Source: Bog-532 sp963742875
Lineage (GTDB): Bacteria > Actinomycetota > Actinomycetes > Streptosporangiales > Streptosporangiaceae
Reading direction: 5' to 3'
DNA: 64,000 bases
NCBI GenBank assembly: GCA_963742875.1
Contig: CAVUNO010000011.1
Coordinates: 156,905 to 220,904 of the forward strand
The notes under the pieces were generated by a model. That model had not been told where the DNA came from. It made no database searches and saw only the letters and a list, made by a program, of their open reading frames with translations. This document shows positions 17,569 through 26,851 of this stretch, in pieces. Position 1 is the stretch's first letter; every line of letters starts with the position of its first letter. A program made the translations under genes and the position numbers.

Positions 17569-17814
17569 AGATTCTAACCTAATAAGCAGCCGCACCGGAC
17601 GCGATTGGCACGCCGGGGAAGGCCGCCCTGCGTGTCGGTTTCGAACGCGGGCAATGCCTGTGATACTTTGCGGCATTGTTGCTCAGAGCTCCCGCAGCGG
17701 ACTTTTGGATCTGATCATCAGCGCGGGCCCGGAGGGGGCCCCGCAGTGATCGGACCAACATGTCCTGACTCAGAAGTTCCGGAAGGCCTGTCATGAACTC
17801 TGCGTGCGTCGTCA

Positions 17815-18402
17815 GTGGCTGATCTCCATGGGCCCGCGCCCGCCCCCAGGATGACCTGGCTGGACCAACTGCTGCAGCGGTGGCGGGTCCGGGTGGCGCT
17901 GGCCGAGCTGCCGCAGGCCCCCCGGCTGCTGGACATCGGGACACACGATGGGACGGTGTTCCGTCTCACCGGGGCAACCGGGGTCGGCATCGACCCGGAG
18001 CTGATCGAGGTGCCCGCACTGCCCGGAGTGAGGCTGGTGAAGGGGTTCTTCCCCGTTGACCTGCCGACGCTCGCGGACGGGACGTTCGACGCGGCCACCG
18101 CGCTGGCCGTTGTCGAGCACGTACCTGAGCCCGACCTGGCGACCTGGGCCAAGGTGCTGGCTCAGCTGATGGCCCCGAAAGGCCGCGTGATCATCACGGT
18201 GCCGGCGCCGACGGTGGACATGATCCTGCACGTTCTCATACGACTGCGCCTGATCGCCGGCATCGAGGCGCACCAGCACCACGGGTTCCGGCCAGCCGAC
18301 CTGGACAATATCTTCACCGCGCCGTCGTGGCGGCGGCACAAGCACCGCACATTTCAGCTCGGCCTGAATCACCTTTACGTCTTCGAGCGCATGCCCAACT
18401 GA
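17815..18402 (+). CDS. Class I SAM-dependent methyltransferase
   Basis: 195 residues from GTG 17815. The SAM-binding motif I is LLDIGTHDGTVFRLTG, the acidic end of strand 2 is GVGIDPELIEV, and motif II/III is ATALAVVEHVPEPDLATWA then MAPKGRVIITVPAP. The aromatic/histidine-rich C-terminal part (IEAHQHHGFRPADLDNIF) resembles ubiquinone/sugar-type methyltransferases of glycan clusters. The substrate is not predictable. Confidence 0.85.
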   Translation: MADLHGPAPAPRMTWLDQLLQRWRVRVALAELPQAPRLLDIGTHDGTVFRLTGATGVGIDPELIEVPALPGVRLVKGFFPVDLPTLADGTFDAATALAVVEHVPEPDLATWAKVLAQLMAPKGRVIITVPAPTVDMILHVLIRLRLIAGIEAHQHHGFRPADLDNIFTAPSWRRHKHRTFQLGLNHLYVFERMPN

Positions 18403-18569
18403 GGTCAGATCCCCGCCGGCTCGGCGAGCTACGCCGAGGGATCAAGCTGTACCGTCGCCGCGCGCAGCGGGGTGACCAGCGGCGTGTGGTTGCGCGGGTT
18501 ATAGAGCGGGCCCGTGGCGTCCGTCAGGAGCACGCTGACCGCGGCGACGCCCTGGGCCGCCACCGGAAG

Positions 18570-18757
18570 CGGGGCGACCAGCCGAACGTGTCCGCCTCGC
18601 CCAGCGCTTGCTGGAAACCAGCGATCTGCCGGTGGAGGCCGTCGCGCGCAAGAGCGGCTTCGGCACGGCCGGCAATCTGCGCAAGCACTTCGGGCGTGTG
18701 CTGCGGACGAGCCCGCAGGCCTACCGGCATGCCTTCAGAACCCGCCGGGCAGGGTAA
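18570..18757 (+). pseudogene. AraC/GlxA-type DNA-binding domain relic
   Basis: Reading from about 18570 in one frame gives the second half of an AraC HTH (ERVRLAQRLLETSDLPVEAV then SGFGTAGNLRKHFGRVL and SPQAYRHAF), ending at TAA 18757. Nothing recognisable of the sensor domain or first helix-turn-helix lies upstream, so only the 3' end survives. Confidence 0.7.
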
Positions 18758-18840
18758 GGGTTAGCCGCGTGCCCTGCCCCGGCTCGCTGCTGGCGGTCAG
18801 CCGGCCGCCGTGCGCCCGGGTCAGCTCGGCCGCGATCGGG
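18735..18840 (-). pseudogene. Histidine-kinase C-terminal relic
   Basis: The minus strand encodes IAAELTRAHGGRLTASSEPG followed by QGTRLTLTLPGGF and a stop. This is the last part of a HATPase_c domain. Upstream the similarity ends in a tandem 15-bp repeat, and no dimerisation or sensor domain remains. It overlaps the AraC relic tail to tail. Confidence 0.65.
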
Positions 18841-18869
18841 CTGATACCGGGCAGGCTGATACCGGGCAG
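18840..18869. repeat. 15-bp tandem duplication
   Basis: GCTGATACCGGGCAG occurs twice in a row, exactly where the histidine-kinase relic loses similarity. Confidence 0.85.
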
Positions 18870-19478
18870 GCCCATAATGAGCAGGCCGATCAGCCAGGCA
18901 CGAGCGCGGCGGCTCACGAGAGGTGGCCCTGGCGGGCCCTCGCCGCTCTGGCCCATCCAATCGCCCAATCGCCCCGCGTTGCGCGGCACCCGATACTTCT
19001 CGATGCCCCTTTTCCCGGCAATGACGTGATCGGGGATTAGCCGGGAGGTCTTGCCGGGACGTCCGTTACGGCAACGTCTTTACGCACGTGGCCATCGCGA
19101 GAAGCGGCAGCCAGGTGAAACAAATTAACGACTTTCCGCACCCGCATTCGTGACTTTCGGCCCCTTTTCTGACGATCCGTTGCCAGGCCGGCGGGCGGCC
19201 TTATACCTTGCACGGGAACACAGGCACCGAGGGAGGAAGCCTTCGTGCACGGGCAACGCTGGGCGGTGCGCCGGTCCCGATGCGGCGCGGCCCGCGTGCC
19301 CGGGATGGCGCGGATTCTGCCCGATCAGTTACCGGAAAGGTCTCCTGTCCGGCCATCGCGAGCGGTGATGCCGCGGCGCCCAGCGGCCACGATCTTGGTA
19401 CACGATTTTCCGGGGCGATACGGTGCGGGAACGGAGCGCACGCGAACGCGCTCACGGCACGAAAGGCGATGTACGGGC
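18870..19478. other. Gene-poor stretch upstream of the STAND/TPR gene
   Basis: No frame here resembles a known protein. It contains a short AT-richer patch around 19090-19170 that may hold the promoter of the downstream gene. I see no RNA gene or long repeat. Confidence 0.4.
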
Positions 19479-21728
19479 ATGACCTCGGACAGTCCGGCCG
19501 CGGGCCTGACGGATCCGCCGCGTGCCGAGGTTCATTGGCCGGTCCGGGTGGGGGCGATGCCTGCCCGCGCCAACGACTTCAGCCCCCGCCCCGAGTCCGC
19601 GCCCGGCCTGGGGACGGCGCTGGTTCCGGGCGCGACGGTCGCGCTGGTGCCCGGCGGGCGTCGCCGTCCCGCCGGCCCTGCCCTCCCGGACTGGCTGAGA
19701 CTGTCCGGTAAGACGCAGCTCGCCGTCGCCGCCGCCGAGTCGCTGTGGCAGTCCCGGAGTGTCGAGCTGCTGGTCTGGGCCGTCGCCACGAGCCGGACGT
19801 CGGTGCTGGCCGCATACAGCGAGGCGGCCGCCGCTATCTCCGGGGTCTTCCCCGCCGGGAACGCCGAATCGGTCGCGGCCCGCTTCGTCGGCTGGCTCAA
19901 CGAGACCGGCAGGCCCTGGCTCCTCGTGCTCGACGATCTGTCCAGCACGGCGGATCTGCGCGGGCTCTGGCCGAACGGCCCAGCGGGCCGGGTCCTGGTC
20001 ACCACCGCTGACTCGGCGGCCATGCCGGGCGGGACGCAGACTCTGCCGGTCGGGCTGTTCAGCCAGCGGGAGGCCCTCAACTACCTGATGGGCCGTCTCA
20101 GCGCTGACCCCGACCGACGTCTCGGCGCGATCGACCTGGTCAAAGACCTGTGCTGCGAGCCGATGGCACTGGCCCAGGCCTGCGCGGTGATCACGAGCTC
20201 GGCATGGACGTGCCGCGATTACCAGGATGCGTTCGTCCGCAGGCGGGAGCAGATGACGGACCCGTCCACCGGTCCGCTGCCGGCCGCCGCCGTCACCTGG
20301 ACATTCTGTTTCGAGCAGGCCGATTGGCTGTCACCGGAGGTGGCCGCTCAGTCCCTGCTGGCGCTGATCGCGCTCCTGGACGGCCATGGCATTCCCGCCG
20401 TGGTTCTGTCGGCCCCCGCGGCCTGCGGCTACCTGGCGGGACACCGCCCCGGCAGCCGGCCGGACCGGGACAGTGCCGGCCGGGCCCTGCTCGTGCTGGA
20501 ACGGGCCGGACTGCTGACCATCGACCGGACGACGGCGCCCCCGATGGTCCGGATGAGCCCGGTGCTGCAGTCCGCGCTGCGGACGATGATGCCGGAGGGG
20601 ATGCTGGAGTATGCCGCACGATCGGCCGCCGACGCACTGGCCGAGGCATGGCCGGAGGAAGCGCAGCCCGGGTGGCTCACGGAGAGTTTCCGCTCCTGCA
20701 CCGCCAGCCTCTCGCAGGCCGCCGGGGACCTGCTGTGGGCGGGCGGCTGCCATCCGGTCCTCCACCGGGCCGGGCAGAGCCTGGATAACGCGCGGCTGAC
20801 CGGCCCGGCCGCCGATTACTGGCACGACCTCGCCTCGGTCAGTCAACGGCTCCTGGGCGCCGACCATCCGCACACCATGGCCGCGGTCCAGCGGCTGACC
20901 GGCGCCTACCTGGCGGCGGGGCGCACCGCCGACGCCGTCCGGTGGGTCCAGTGGGTGGCGGACCGCCGGGCCCGTACCCTCAGTCCTGATCACCGCGACG
21001 TGCTCGCGGCCCGGCGGGACCTCGGGCACGCCCTCGTCGCCGCAGGCCAGCTCCCGGACGCGGTCACCGTGCTGGACCAGGTGGCCGACGACTACGAGCG
21101 CCTGTACGGGCCGGACCATATTGACACTCTCGGTGCACGTGATGAGCTCGCCGCCGCTCACCTGGCTGTGGGCCGTCCGGCGGAGGCGGCCGGTCTGTAC
21201 CGGCGCACCCTGGCCGGCCGCGAGCGGGTACAGGGCCCCCGGCATCCGCAGACCCTGACGACACGCCAGGGCCTGGGCGACGCCTCGCAGGCTGGCGGCC
21301 GCTCGAAGGACGCGATATCGGCGTATAAGAAGGTCCTGGCCGGGCGCGAACGTACCCTCGGGCCTGATCACCTGGATACCCTCGCCATCCACGGCAAGCT
21401 GGGCTCGAGTTATCACACGGCAGGCAAGATGGCCGCCGCGGTGCACTCCTACGAGCAGGCCCGGTCGGGCTATGAGCGGGTGCTGGGCGCTGATCACCCG
21501 GATACCCTGAACATCCGCGTGCGCCTGGCCCTCGCCTACTACGACGTAGGCCGGCTGGGCGACGCGAGAACGCTGCTGCGCGACACCGCCGAGCGCTGCG
21601 AGCGGGTGCTGCCGCCGGGCGACCGGCTGACCAGCCAGGCCCAGGCCAGCCTGGCCGACATCGGCGCCGACTTAATACTGGCCCGGGCTCGTTCCCGGGC
21701 TACCGGACTGCTACCCGGCCAGTCCTGA
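19479..21728 (+). CDS. STAND-type ATPase with C-terminal tetratricopeptide repeats
   Basis: 749 residues from ATG 19479. The N-terminal half is an NB-ARC-like domain with LSGKTQLAVAAAESLW, a P-loop that keeps GKT but has lost the usual first glycine, a Walker B-like strand (RPWLLVLDDLSSTADL) and RVLVTTADSAAMP. The C-terminal ~290 residues form six 42-residue TPRs of the kinesin-light-chain type (LGADHPHTM, LSPDHRDVL, YGPDHIDTL, QGPRHPQTL, LGPDHLDTL, LGADHPDTL). Such proteins act as signal-sensing scaffolds, and in actinomycetes many are regulators of unknown target. No partner gene is adjacent. Confidence 0.85.
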   Translation: MTSDSPAAGLTDPPRAEVHWPVRVGAMPARANDFSPRPESAPGLGTALVPGATVALVPGGRRRPAGPALPDWLRLSGKTQLAVAAAESLWQSRSVELLVWAVATSRTSVLAAYSEAAAAISGVFPAGNAESVAARFVGWLNETGRPWLLVLDDLSSTADLRGLWPNGPAGRVLVTTADSAAMPGGTQTLPVGLFSQREALNYLMGRLSADPDRRLGAIDLVKDLCCEPMALAQACAVITSSAWTCRDYQDAFVRRREQMTDPSTGPLPAAAVTWTFCFEQADWLSPEVAAQSLLALIALLDGHGIPAVVLSAPAACGYLAGHRPGSRPDRDSAGRALLVLERAGLLTIDRTTAPPMVRMSPVLQSALRTMMPEGMLEYAARSAADALAEAWPEEAQPGWLTESFRSCTASLSQAAGDLLWAGGCHPVLHRAGQSLDNARLTGPAADYWHDLASVSQRLLGADHPHTMAAVQRLTGAYLAAGRTADAVRWVQWVADRRARTLSPDHRDVLAARRDLGHALVAAGQLPDAVTVLDQVADDYERLYGPDHIDTLGARDELAAAHLAVGRPAEAAGLYRRTLAGRERVQGPRHPQTLTTRQGLGDASQAGGRSKDAISAYKKVLAGRERTLGPDHLDTLAIHGKLGSSYHTAGKMAAAVHSYEQARSGYERVLGADHPDTLNIRVRLALAYYDVGRLGDARTLLRDTAERCERVLPPGDRLTSQAQASLADIGADLILARARSRATGLLPGQS

Positions 21729-21738
21729 GATCGCACCG

Positions 21739-21981
21739 ATGACCGGCGTCTCTCCCGTGGCCTACCTGGAGCTGATGTACGTCCAGCCGGATGACCGCGG
21801 TCAGGGCGCAGGGCGGGCCCTGGCCGGGCAGCTGCACCAGGAGGCCGACGCGGCCGGCGTGGCGGTCACGCTGCTGCATTATCAGCAGGTCAACCCGCTG
21901 TCCGGGCCGTTCTGGAGCCGGCCGGGCTACCGGCCCCTGTGGACCTCATGGGAGGCCCGGCCGGCCCGGACGCTCCGCTGA
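21739..21981 (+). pseudogene. GNAT acetyltransferase, C-terminal fragment
   Basis: 80 residues containing the acetyl-CoA loop VQPDDRGQGAGRALAGQL and the end strand LLHYQQVNPLSGPFWSRPGY. The N-terminal half of the fold is missing and the ORF opens just 10 bases after the TPR gene. It is probably a relic, although a very short active GNAT cannot be excluded. Confidence 0.6.
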
Positions 21982-22024
21982 CGGCTGCCGCCGCGACGGG
22001 TCACGCCCGGCCGGAGCTCCCGCT

Positions 22025-22064
22025 GCGGGCCAGCCAGCCGTCTTCGTGCCGCTGGCTGGCCCGC
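22025..22064. terminator. Bidirectional hairpin between GNAT fragment and APC permease
   Basis: A perfect 14-bp stem (GCGGGCCAGCCAGC at 22025-22038, complement at 22051-22064) with a 12-base loop sits between two convergent reading frames. Confidence 0.75.
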
Positions 22065-22079
22065 CGCGGGCGAGACGCC

Positions 22080-23534
22080 TCAGTGCCGCTGGCCGGGCGC
22101 GCTCTCGCGCTCAATCTGGAAGAACGACGACCGGAGCACCGTGCGCGCGATCACCAGCAGAATCAGGCCGGCGACGATGATGCCGACCAGCGACCACAAC
22201 TCCGCCGCGGGCGCGGCCAGCAGCGACTTGACCAGGATCCAGCCGAGGAACCCGGCCGCGGCGAGCGGGAGTACCCCAAGCGCCACGGCGTCCCACACGT
22301 TCGCGGTCAGGCGGCGCCGGTAGTAAACGATGAGGGTGACCGCGGTGAGGATGTAGAAGATCGAGAACAGCAGGCCAGTCACGTCGATCACGTCGGTAAA
22401 CGCGTTCTGGACCGAGGTGGCCAGGAAGTAGATCGTGCTGAGCGCCGCGATGAGCACGCCCACGATGATGCTGGCCGAGACGGGGGTGGAAAACCGGCGG
22501 GACACGTTGGCGAGAAACTGGGGCAGGACCCGGTAGCTGGCCATCCCGTAGACGATCCGCGAGGTGAGCACGATACCGGTGCCGATGGTGGCGATGACCG
22601 ACAGTGCGATGGACAGGGCCATGACCTTGGCCCAGAATCCGCCCCCCAGCGCGTTGGCGACATCAACGAGTGCGGTGCCGTTCTGCGCGGAGGCCGCGAG
22701 CTTGGCCGGTGACAGCACGCCCTGGAAGCCCACCTGGGCCAGCGTGTACATGATCGCCAGCAGGCCGACGGCCCACATGGCGGCCCGGCCGGGGTTCACG
22801 CGCCGGTGCTTCACTTCCTCGTTGACGTACAGGGTGCCGTCCCAGCCACCGTAGATGAAGACCGCGACCAGGAAGCCCGCGACCGCGCTGCCCTTACCGC
22901 CGATGCCGCTGGGGCTCAGCCATGCGGTGGAAAAATGGACGACGCCGGGATGGTCGTTCGCCACATAGATAAGACCCGCAATGGCCAGCCCAATCAGGAT
23001 CAGGTACTCGACCGCCGCCATGCTGACCTGGACTCGCGCGGTCATCCGGATGCCGACGACGGCGATTACCAGCATGATGAGGACCATGAGGACGCCGATC
23101 AGAACGTAGGCCGTGGTACTGGTCGAGCTGGAGCCGAAGACGGCCAGCACCGATGGGCCAAGCAGCAGGACCTCGGCGACCGTACCGATGATGTACGCGG
23201 CCACCATCAGCCAGCCGGTCAGAAAGCCGAGATACGGGTTGATCGCCCGGCCCACCCACTCGAAGGACGCACCGCAATTGGCGTTCCACAGATTCAGCCG
23301 ACGGTACGAGTTGGCGATGATCAGCATGGGGATCGCGGTCAGGATGAGGACCGGACCGCTGCCGTAAGCGGTCGCCACGGCTAGGGCGGCGAGTGACAGC
23401 CCGACCGTGGCGGCCGGCGCGGACGATGCCATGCCGATGACCGTGTCCTGCGCGACACCGATCGCGTCAGGCTCGAGCCGGGCTGCGTGCGACCGTGGCG
23501 GGTCGGTCACAGCGGCCGAAGAGTGATCCGCCAT
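22080..23534 (-). CDS. APC-family amino acid permease
   Basis: 484 residues from ATG 23534, preceded by a GGAG-like site. About twelve hydrophobic segments are visible. The N-terminal helix carries the family motif (GVAQDTVIGMASSAPAATVG). Later ones include GFLTGWLMVAAYIIGTVAEV and AVFIYGGWDGTLYVNEEVKH, the unwound-helix region typical of amino acid/polyamine transporters. It would import an amino acid or amine with a cation. Substrate unknown. It may be controlled by the palindrome 174 bases upstream. Confidence 0.9.
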   Translation of the reverse strand: MADHSSAAVTDPPRSHAARLEPDAIGVAQDTVIGMASSAPAATVGLSLAALAVATAYGSGPVLILTAIPMLIIANSYRRLNLWNANCGASFEWVGRAINPYLGFLTGWLMVAAYIIGTVAEVLLLGPSVLAVFGSSSTSTTAYVLIGVLMVLIMLVIAVVGIRMTARVQVSMAAVEYLILIGLAIAGLIYVANDHPGVVHFSTAWLSPSGIGGKGSAVAGFLVAVFIYGGWDGTLYVNEEVKHRRVNPGRAAMWAVGLLAIMYTLAQVGFQGVLSPAKLAASAQNGTALVDVANALGGGFWAKVMALSIALSVIATIGTGIVLTSRIVYGMASYRVLPQFLANVSRRFSTPVSASIIVGVLIAALSTIYFLATSVQNAFTDVIDVTGLLFSIFYILTAVTLIVYYRRRLTANVWDAVALGVLPLAAAGFLGWILVKSLLAAPAAELWSLVGIIVAGLILLVIARTVLRSSFFQIERESAPGQRH

Positions 23535-23707
23535 CTGTTCTCCTATCAGCTCGGCCCGATTGCCGCCCGTCGGTCGGGCGAAGACCTCAGTTAATCCGGG
23601 AAGAGGCCCGTGGGCACACGGGCATGAGCAGCGGCCCGCTTGCGCACGGCGGACCAGCCAGGCCGACTCCGTACGCACGGCGGCCGTCGCCGGCCGCCGC
23701 AGGTCGC

Positions 23708-23725
23708 TGATCACTCGCGTGATCA
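23708..23725. promoter_or_regulatory. Candidate operator of the APC permease
   Basis: TGATCACTCGCGTGATCA, a perfect 7-bp inverted repeat with a 4-base spacer, lies 174 bases upstream of the permease start, in the promoter-sized gap. A second looser dyad (GTCGG/CCGAC) follows at 23756-23772. Which regulator binds is unknown. Confidence 0.55.
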
Positions 23726-24216
23726 TAGCGGTCATATGGTGTCAGATAGCATTTTGTCGGAAAATTCCCGACTTGTTTGCAGGGATCAGCAAGCCCAATT
23801 CATGACAACGATGTATTTGCGGTCGGTATTGATTCACATCCCCGGCTCCCGGTGGGCATCCCCGGCAGATAGGTGACATTACGTCCCGCCCCGCCGTGAT
23901 AGGTGTGAAGTTCCGGTATAGACGATGCACTTGGAGACAGAGCGGCTCTTTTGTTTCGCGCTGGGACCGGGAAACGACCTGGGATCCGGTCACCGCGGCG
24001 GGGACGCGGGGAATAGCCCGGATGTTCGGCCCTGACCGGGCGGTTGCGTCGCGGCTGACACTGATGAGGTGGGCGGGCAAAGGCGGCAGCCACGACGGCT
24101 GGAGCGGCTCAGCTCGCTCGACGCGAGCTGGACGCCCTGCCCGTCCGGACCTTTGGCCCTGTTTGACCATCCGTGCGTAGGTCAGGCTGACGGCATCGGT
24201 GATAAGGAGGGAAGAG

Positions 24217-24417
24217 ATGCGCGCAGAAGTGGGAGACAAGATCGTGGTCAGGGGCCGTCACACAGGCGACGGAGACCGGGAAGGTGTCGTCACCGAGGTT
24301 CATGGCGCCGATGGCGCGCCCCCTTATCTGGTGCAGTGGATAGACGGCCACGAGACCATATTCATGCCGGCCTCCGGCACCCTGGTCGAGCACCGCCCCG
24401 CTCCGCAAGCAGGCTGA
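24217..24417 (+). CDS. DUF1918 domain-containing protein
   Basis: 66 residues from ATG 24217 behind AAGGAGGGA. It reads MRAEVGDKIVVRGRHTGDGD, then a conserved Tyr-Leu-Val-X-Trp strand (PYLVQWIDGHETIFMP), which is the DUF1918 SH3-like barrel. Small single-domain members are frequent in actinomycetes. Function unknown. Confidence 0.88.
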   Translation: MRAEVGDKIVVRGRHTGDGDREGVVTEVHGADGAPPYLVQWIDGHETIFMPASGTLVEHRPAPQAG

Positions 24418-24429
24418 CCCAGCCGCGGA

Positions 24430-24660
24430 TCAGGCCAGCGGAGCGCCCGGGTACCCGGCGCGGGCGGGCACCAGCCCTTCCGCGGTCCAGCGGGCGAGCA
24501 CGGTCTGGTGCCCGACCCGGACGCCGTCGCCTGGCTGGATCCGGAACCCGCCGAACAGCGTCTGCCTATCGAGCGCCAGAGCGGCATCCCAGAGCAGATG
24601 ACGTGCGCTCCCGGGCGCGCCTGATCAGGGCGACGTCCTCTTCGAAACTGCCCGCTGAGA
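24430..24660 (-). pseudogene. C-terminal relic of an unidentified protein
   Basis: The minus strand carries a coding-looking stretch, ARHLLWDAALALDRQTLFGG then FRIQPGDGVRVGHQTVLARW, ending at TGA 24430. The piece RWDLFSAGSFEEDVALIRRA lies upstream in a frame shifted by one base. The end resembles the last strands of solute-binding proteins, but I cannot identify it. It is probably a frameshifted 3' remnant. Confidence 0.4.
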
Positions 24661-25218
24661 AAAGATCCCACCGCTCTGGCGGCCCAGGAGGCAGTGCGTC
24701 CCCCCGCGCGGCGGCGCGCCCCCGGGCCGTCTGCCGCCCGAACCGGGCGTACCGGGCCCGACAGCGACAGGCAGGCACCGACCCGCAGACGGCGGCGCCC
24801 CAGGGCGGTCTGGCTGGCTCGCACGTCCCTATGGTCCCAGCGGTCCCGGCGGGATGGGACCTTGGCCGCAGCCATCGGGTGCCATAGACCCTGCTGGCAG
24901 GCTCACGGCCAATGGATCCTTGATGGATGGCGTACGGACATCCAGCGGGCACCGCCCGCCAGCGAGGCGAGAGCGAGGGCAGCTCAACGCCGTCCCCGCC
25001 GGCGAGCCAGACGATTCCAGGCCGGGCGTGCTGCTGCCCGGCGAAACCTAGGTTCAAGGTGACGATCCCGCCGAGGGACGACCAGACGCGCCCCGTGGAT
25101 CTATGGTTGTGCGGGCACCACTATCGCGCTTCCCGTGTCAGCCTGGTGCTCGCCAATGCGCACGTCGAGGATCACGAGCGGTCGGCGTCACCGTCACGGT
25201 TACCGTCCGCGGTGCAGC
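24661..25218. other. Stretch without recognisable genes
   Basis: Frames on both strands are Arg/Pro/Ala-rich and look like chance translations of GC-rich DNA. No repeats or RNA features were seen. Confidence 0.4.
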
Positions 25219-25716
25219 TCAGAGCTTGTAGCCCAGTTCCCGCAGCAGACGGTGCCGCGCGGCCGCGTCGGCATCCGTCTCCACGCCGACCGGGGGCAGG
25301 CCATCAATGACTCCGGCGATACCGCGGCCAGCACCGGCGGTGACGACCAGAATTTCTACCGGGTTGGCCGTGGCACAGAACACCGCGCACACCTCCGGCA
25401 CCGCCTTGACCTGGTTCATGACGCTGACCGGGAACCCTCCCCGCAGCACGATCACGAAGGCATGACCGGCCCCGATCGCCTGCGCGTTCCGCACGGCGAG
25501 GCTGACCAGATCGGGCTCGTTGCCTGACCGGCGGACCAGCCGGGCTCCCGAGGCCTCGCAGAAGGCGATGCCGAACCGCAGGTGCGTACTCACCCCGGCC
25601 AGCGTTTCGTGCAGATCCTCCACTGTCTTGATGAAGTGAGCCTGGCCGACGATCACGTTCACATCGTCGGGCTTCTCTATCGGGACCGTTTCGAACGAGA
25701 TCGCCGTCGCTGGCAT
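25219..25716 (-). CDS. Adenosine-specific kinase-like protein
   Basis: 165 residues from ATG 25716 (MPATAISFETVPIEKPDDVN). It shows the family pattern VIVGQAHFIKTVEDLHETLA, LRFGIAFCEASGARLVRRSG and VCAVFCATANPVEILVV. The family is named for a Pyrobaculum protein reported as an adenosine kinase, but the role in bacteria is poorly established. The length is normal and no lesion is seen. Confidence 0.88.
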   Translation of the reverse strand: MPATAISFETVPIEKPDDVNVIVGQAHFIKTVEDLHETLAGVSTHLRFGIAFCEASGARLVRRSGNEPDLVSLAVRNAQAIGAGHAFVIVLRGGFPVSVMNQVKAVPEVCAVFCATANPVEILVVTAGAGRGIAGVIDGLPPVGVETDADAAARHRLLRELGYKL

Positions 25717-25822
25717 TGCCCACCTCATCGTGTCCGACCGGACCACGGGAACGGCAAAACACTAACCCACGGACGGTCGTGTTCGTGGTCGCGCTCGGTA
25801 AGGCACCGCTCGGGTCGACGAG

Positions 25823-26011
25823 CGCATCGCCAAAGGCACCGAACTCGACGTCGTGGCGAGCGCCGATCGGGTGGTCTACCTGGGGCCGAGCGCCGGGGAG
25901 GCCGACGGGCGGGTCATCGCGAGCGGACCGCCCCCGGAGGTTGCCCGCGCGAAGCGGACCGCCACCGCGCGCTACCTCGCGGCGCGACCAAATGAGACTT
26001 GTGGCGTCTGA
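25823..26011 (+). pseudogene. UvrA-type ABC protein, C-terminal relic
   Basis: A 62-codon frame reads GTELDVVASADRVVYLGPSA, GEADGRVIASGPPPEVARAK and TATARYL. This matches the extreme C-terminus of UvrA or of UvrA-like resistance paralogues (after the D-loop). There is no start or upstream ATPase sequence, so only the tail remains. Confidence 0.75.
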
Positions 26012-26102
26012 GCCGAAATGCGGACCGTTGGTGCCGATGAGATCGCGCGGTCCTGACGATGTTGCGCAGGGCTGTGGTCCTCCGGCGGCATCTGGGCCCG
26101 GG

Positions 26103-26510
26103 TCAGCGGTCGTTCCGTGACGGCTCGCCGGCCGGAACTATCCGTACCCCCAGCGGTATGAGGGAGACAGGGATGATCTTGAAGTTGGCGAGCCCCAGCG
26201 GGATGCCGATGATCGTCAGGCACAGCAGAATCCCGGTCACCAAGTGGCCGATCGCCAGCTCCCAGCCAAACAGGATGACCCAGATGATGTTGCCGATCAG
26301 GGCGCCGACGCCCATCCCTCCCCGGCGCGGGGCGATGTCACGGCCGAATGGCCACAGCACATAGTTGGCGATCCGGAACGCGGCAATCCCAAACGGGATC
26401 GTGACGACCAGGAAGAACAGGAGGAAGCAGAGCAGTCCGGCCACCGCGTAGGCGATAGCCATCCAGATGCCGCAGAGCACGAGCCAGATCAGGTTAAGAA
26501 TGATTCTCAT
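26103..26510 (-). CDS. YccF domain-containing membrane protein
   Basis: 135 residues from ATG 26510 (MRIILNLIWLVLCGIWMAIA). Two YccF-type repeats are seen: FFLVVTIPFGIAAFRIANYV with WPFGR, and LCLTIIGIPLGLANFKIIPV. Four to five hydrophobic helices are present. Inner-membrane protein of unknown function. The longer upstream frame lacks coding character and was not used. Confidence 0.9.
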   Translation of the reverse strand: MRIILNLIWLVLCGIWMAIAYAVAGLLCFLLFFLVVTIPFGIAAFRIANYVLWPFGRDIAPRRGGMGVGALIGNIIWVILFGWELAIGHLVTGILLCLTIIGIPLGLANFKIIPVSLIPLGVRIVPAGEPSRNDR

Positions 26511-26851
26511 CGCGCCGCCGCCCCCGGGCTGTCCCGTTCGTGTGATGTCCCCCTGGCCCACGGTGCTGAACGTGATGACCTTTAAGTGCAGCGAATCGGC
26601 GCGGGTGAGGGATGGCTGACCTACAGCCTGCCAGTCTAGCCGGCCGAGGCGGCCGGACATCACCCACCGCGGATGAATGTGGCGGTGCATGACGGTCCGC
26701 CAGATAGGGGCGGCTCCGGCACTTCCTGGGCATGATCAACGCGCGGTTCAAGGCAAGGGTGAGGCTGCCCAGCACGCGCGCAGAGGACCCAGGGCCAGCA
26801 TGAGAGCTTGCTCCTATCACGCCAGCCCTGGGCTTGGTCAGGGTAACGTCC

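Noticed and set aside
13932..18757. The two AraC relics as halves of one split gene
   Set aside because: They lie on opposite strands 4.4 kb apart, and their domain types (DUF6597-like sensor versus GlxA-like HTH) differ.
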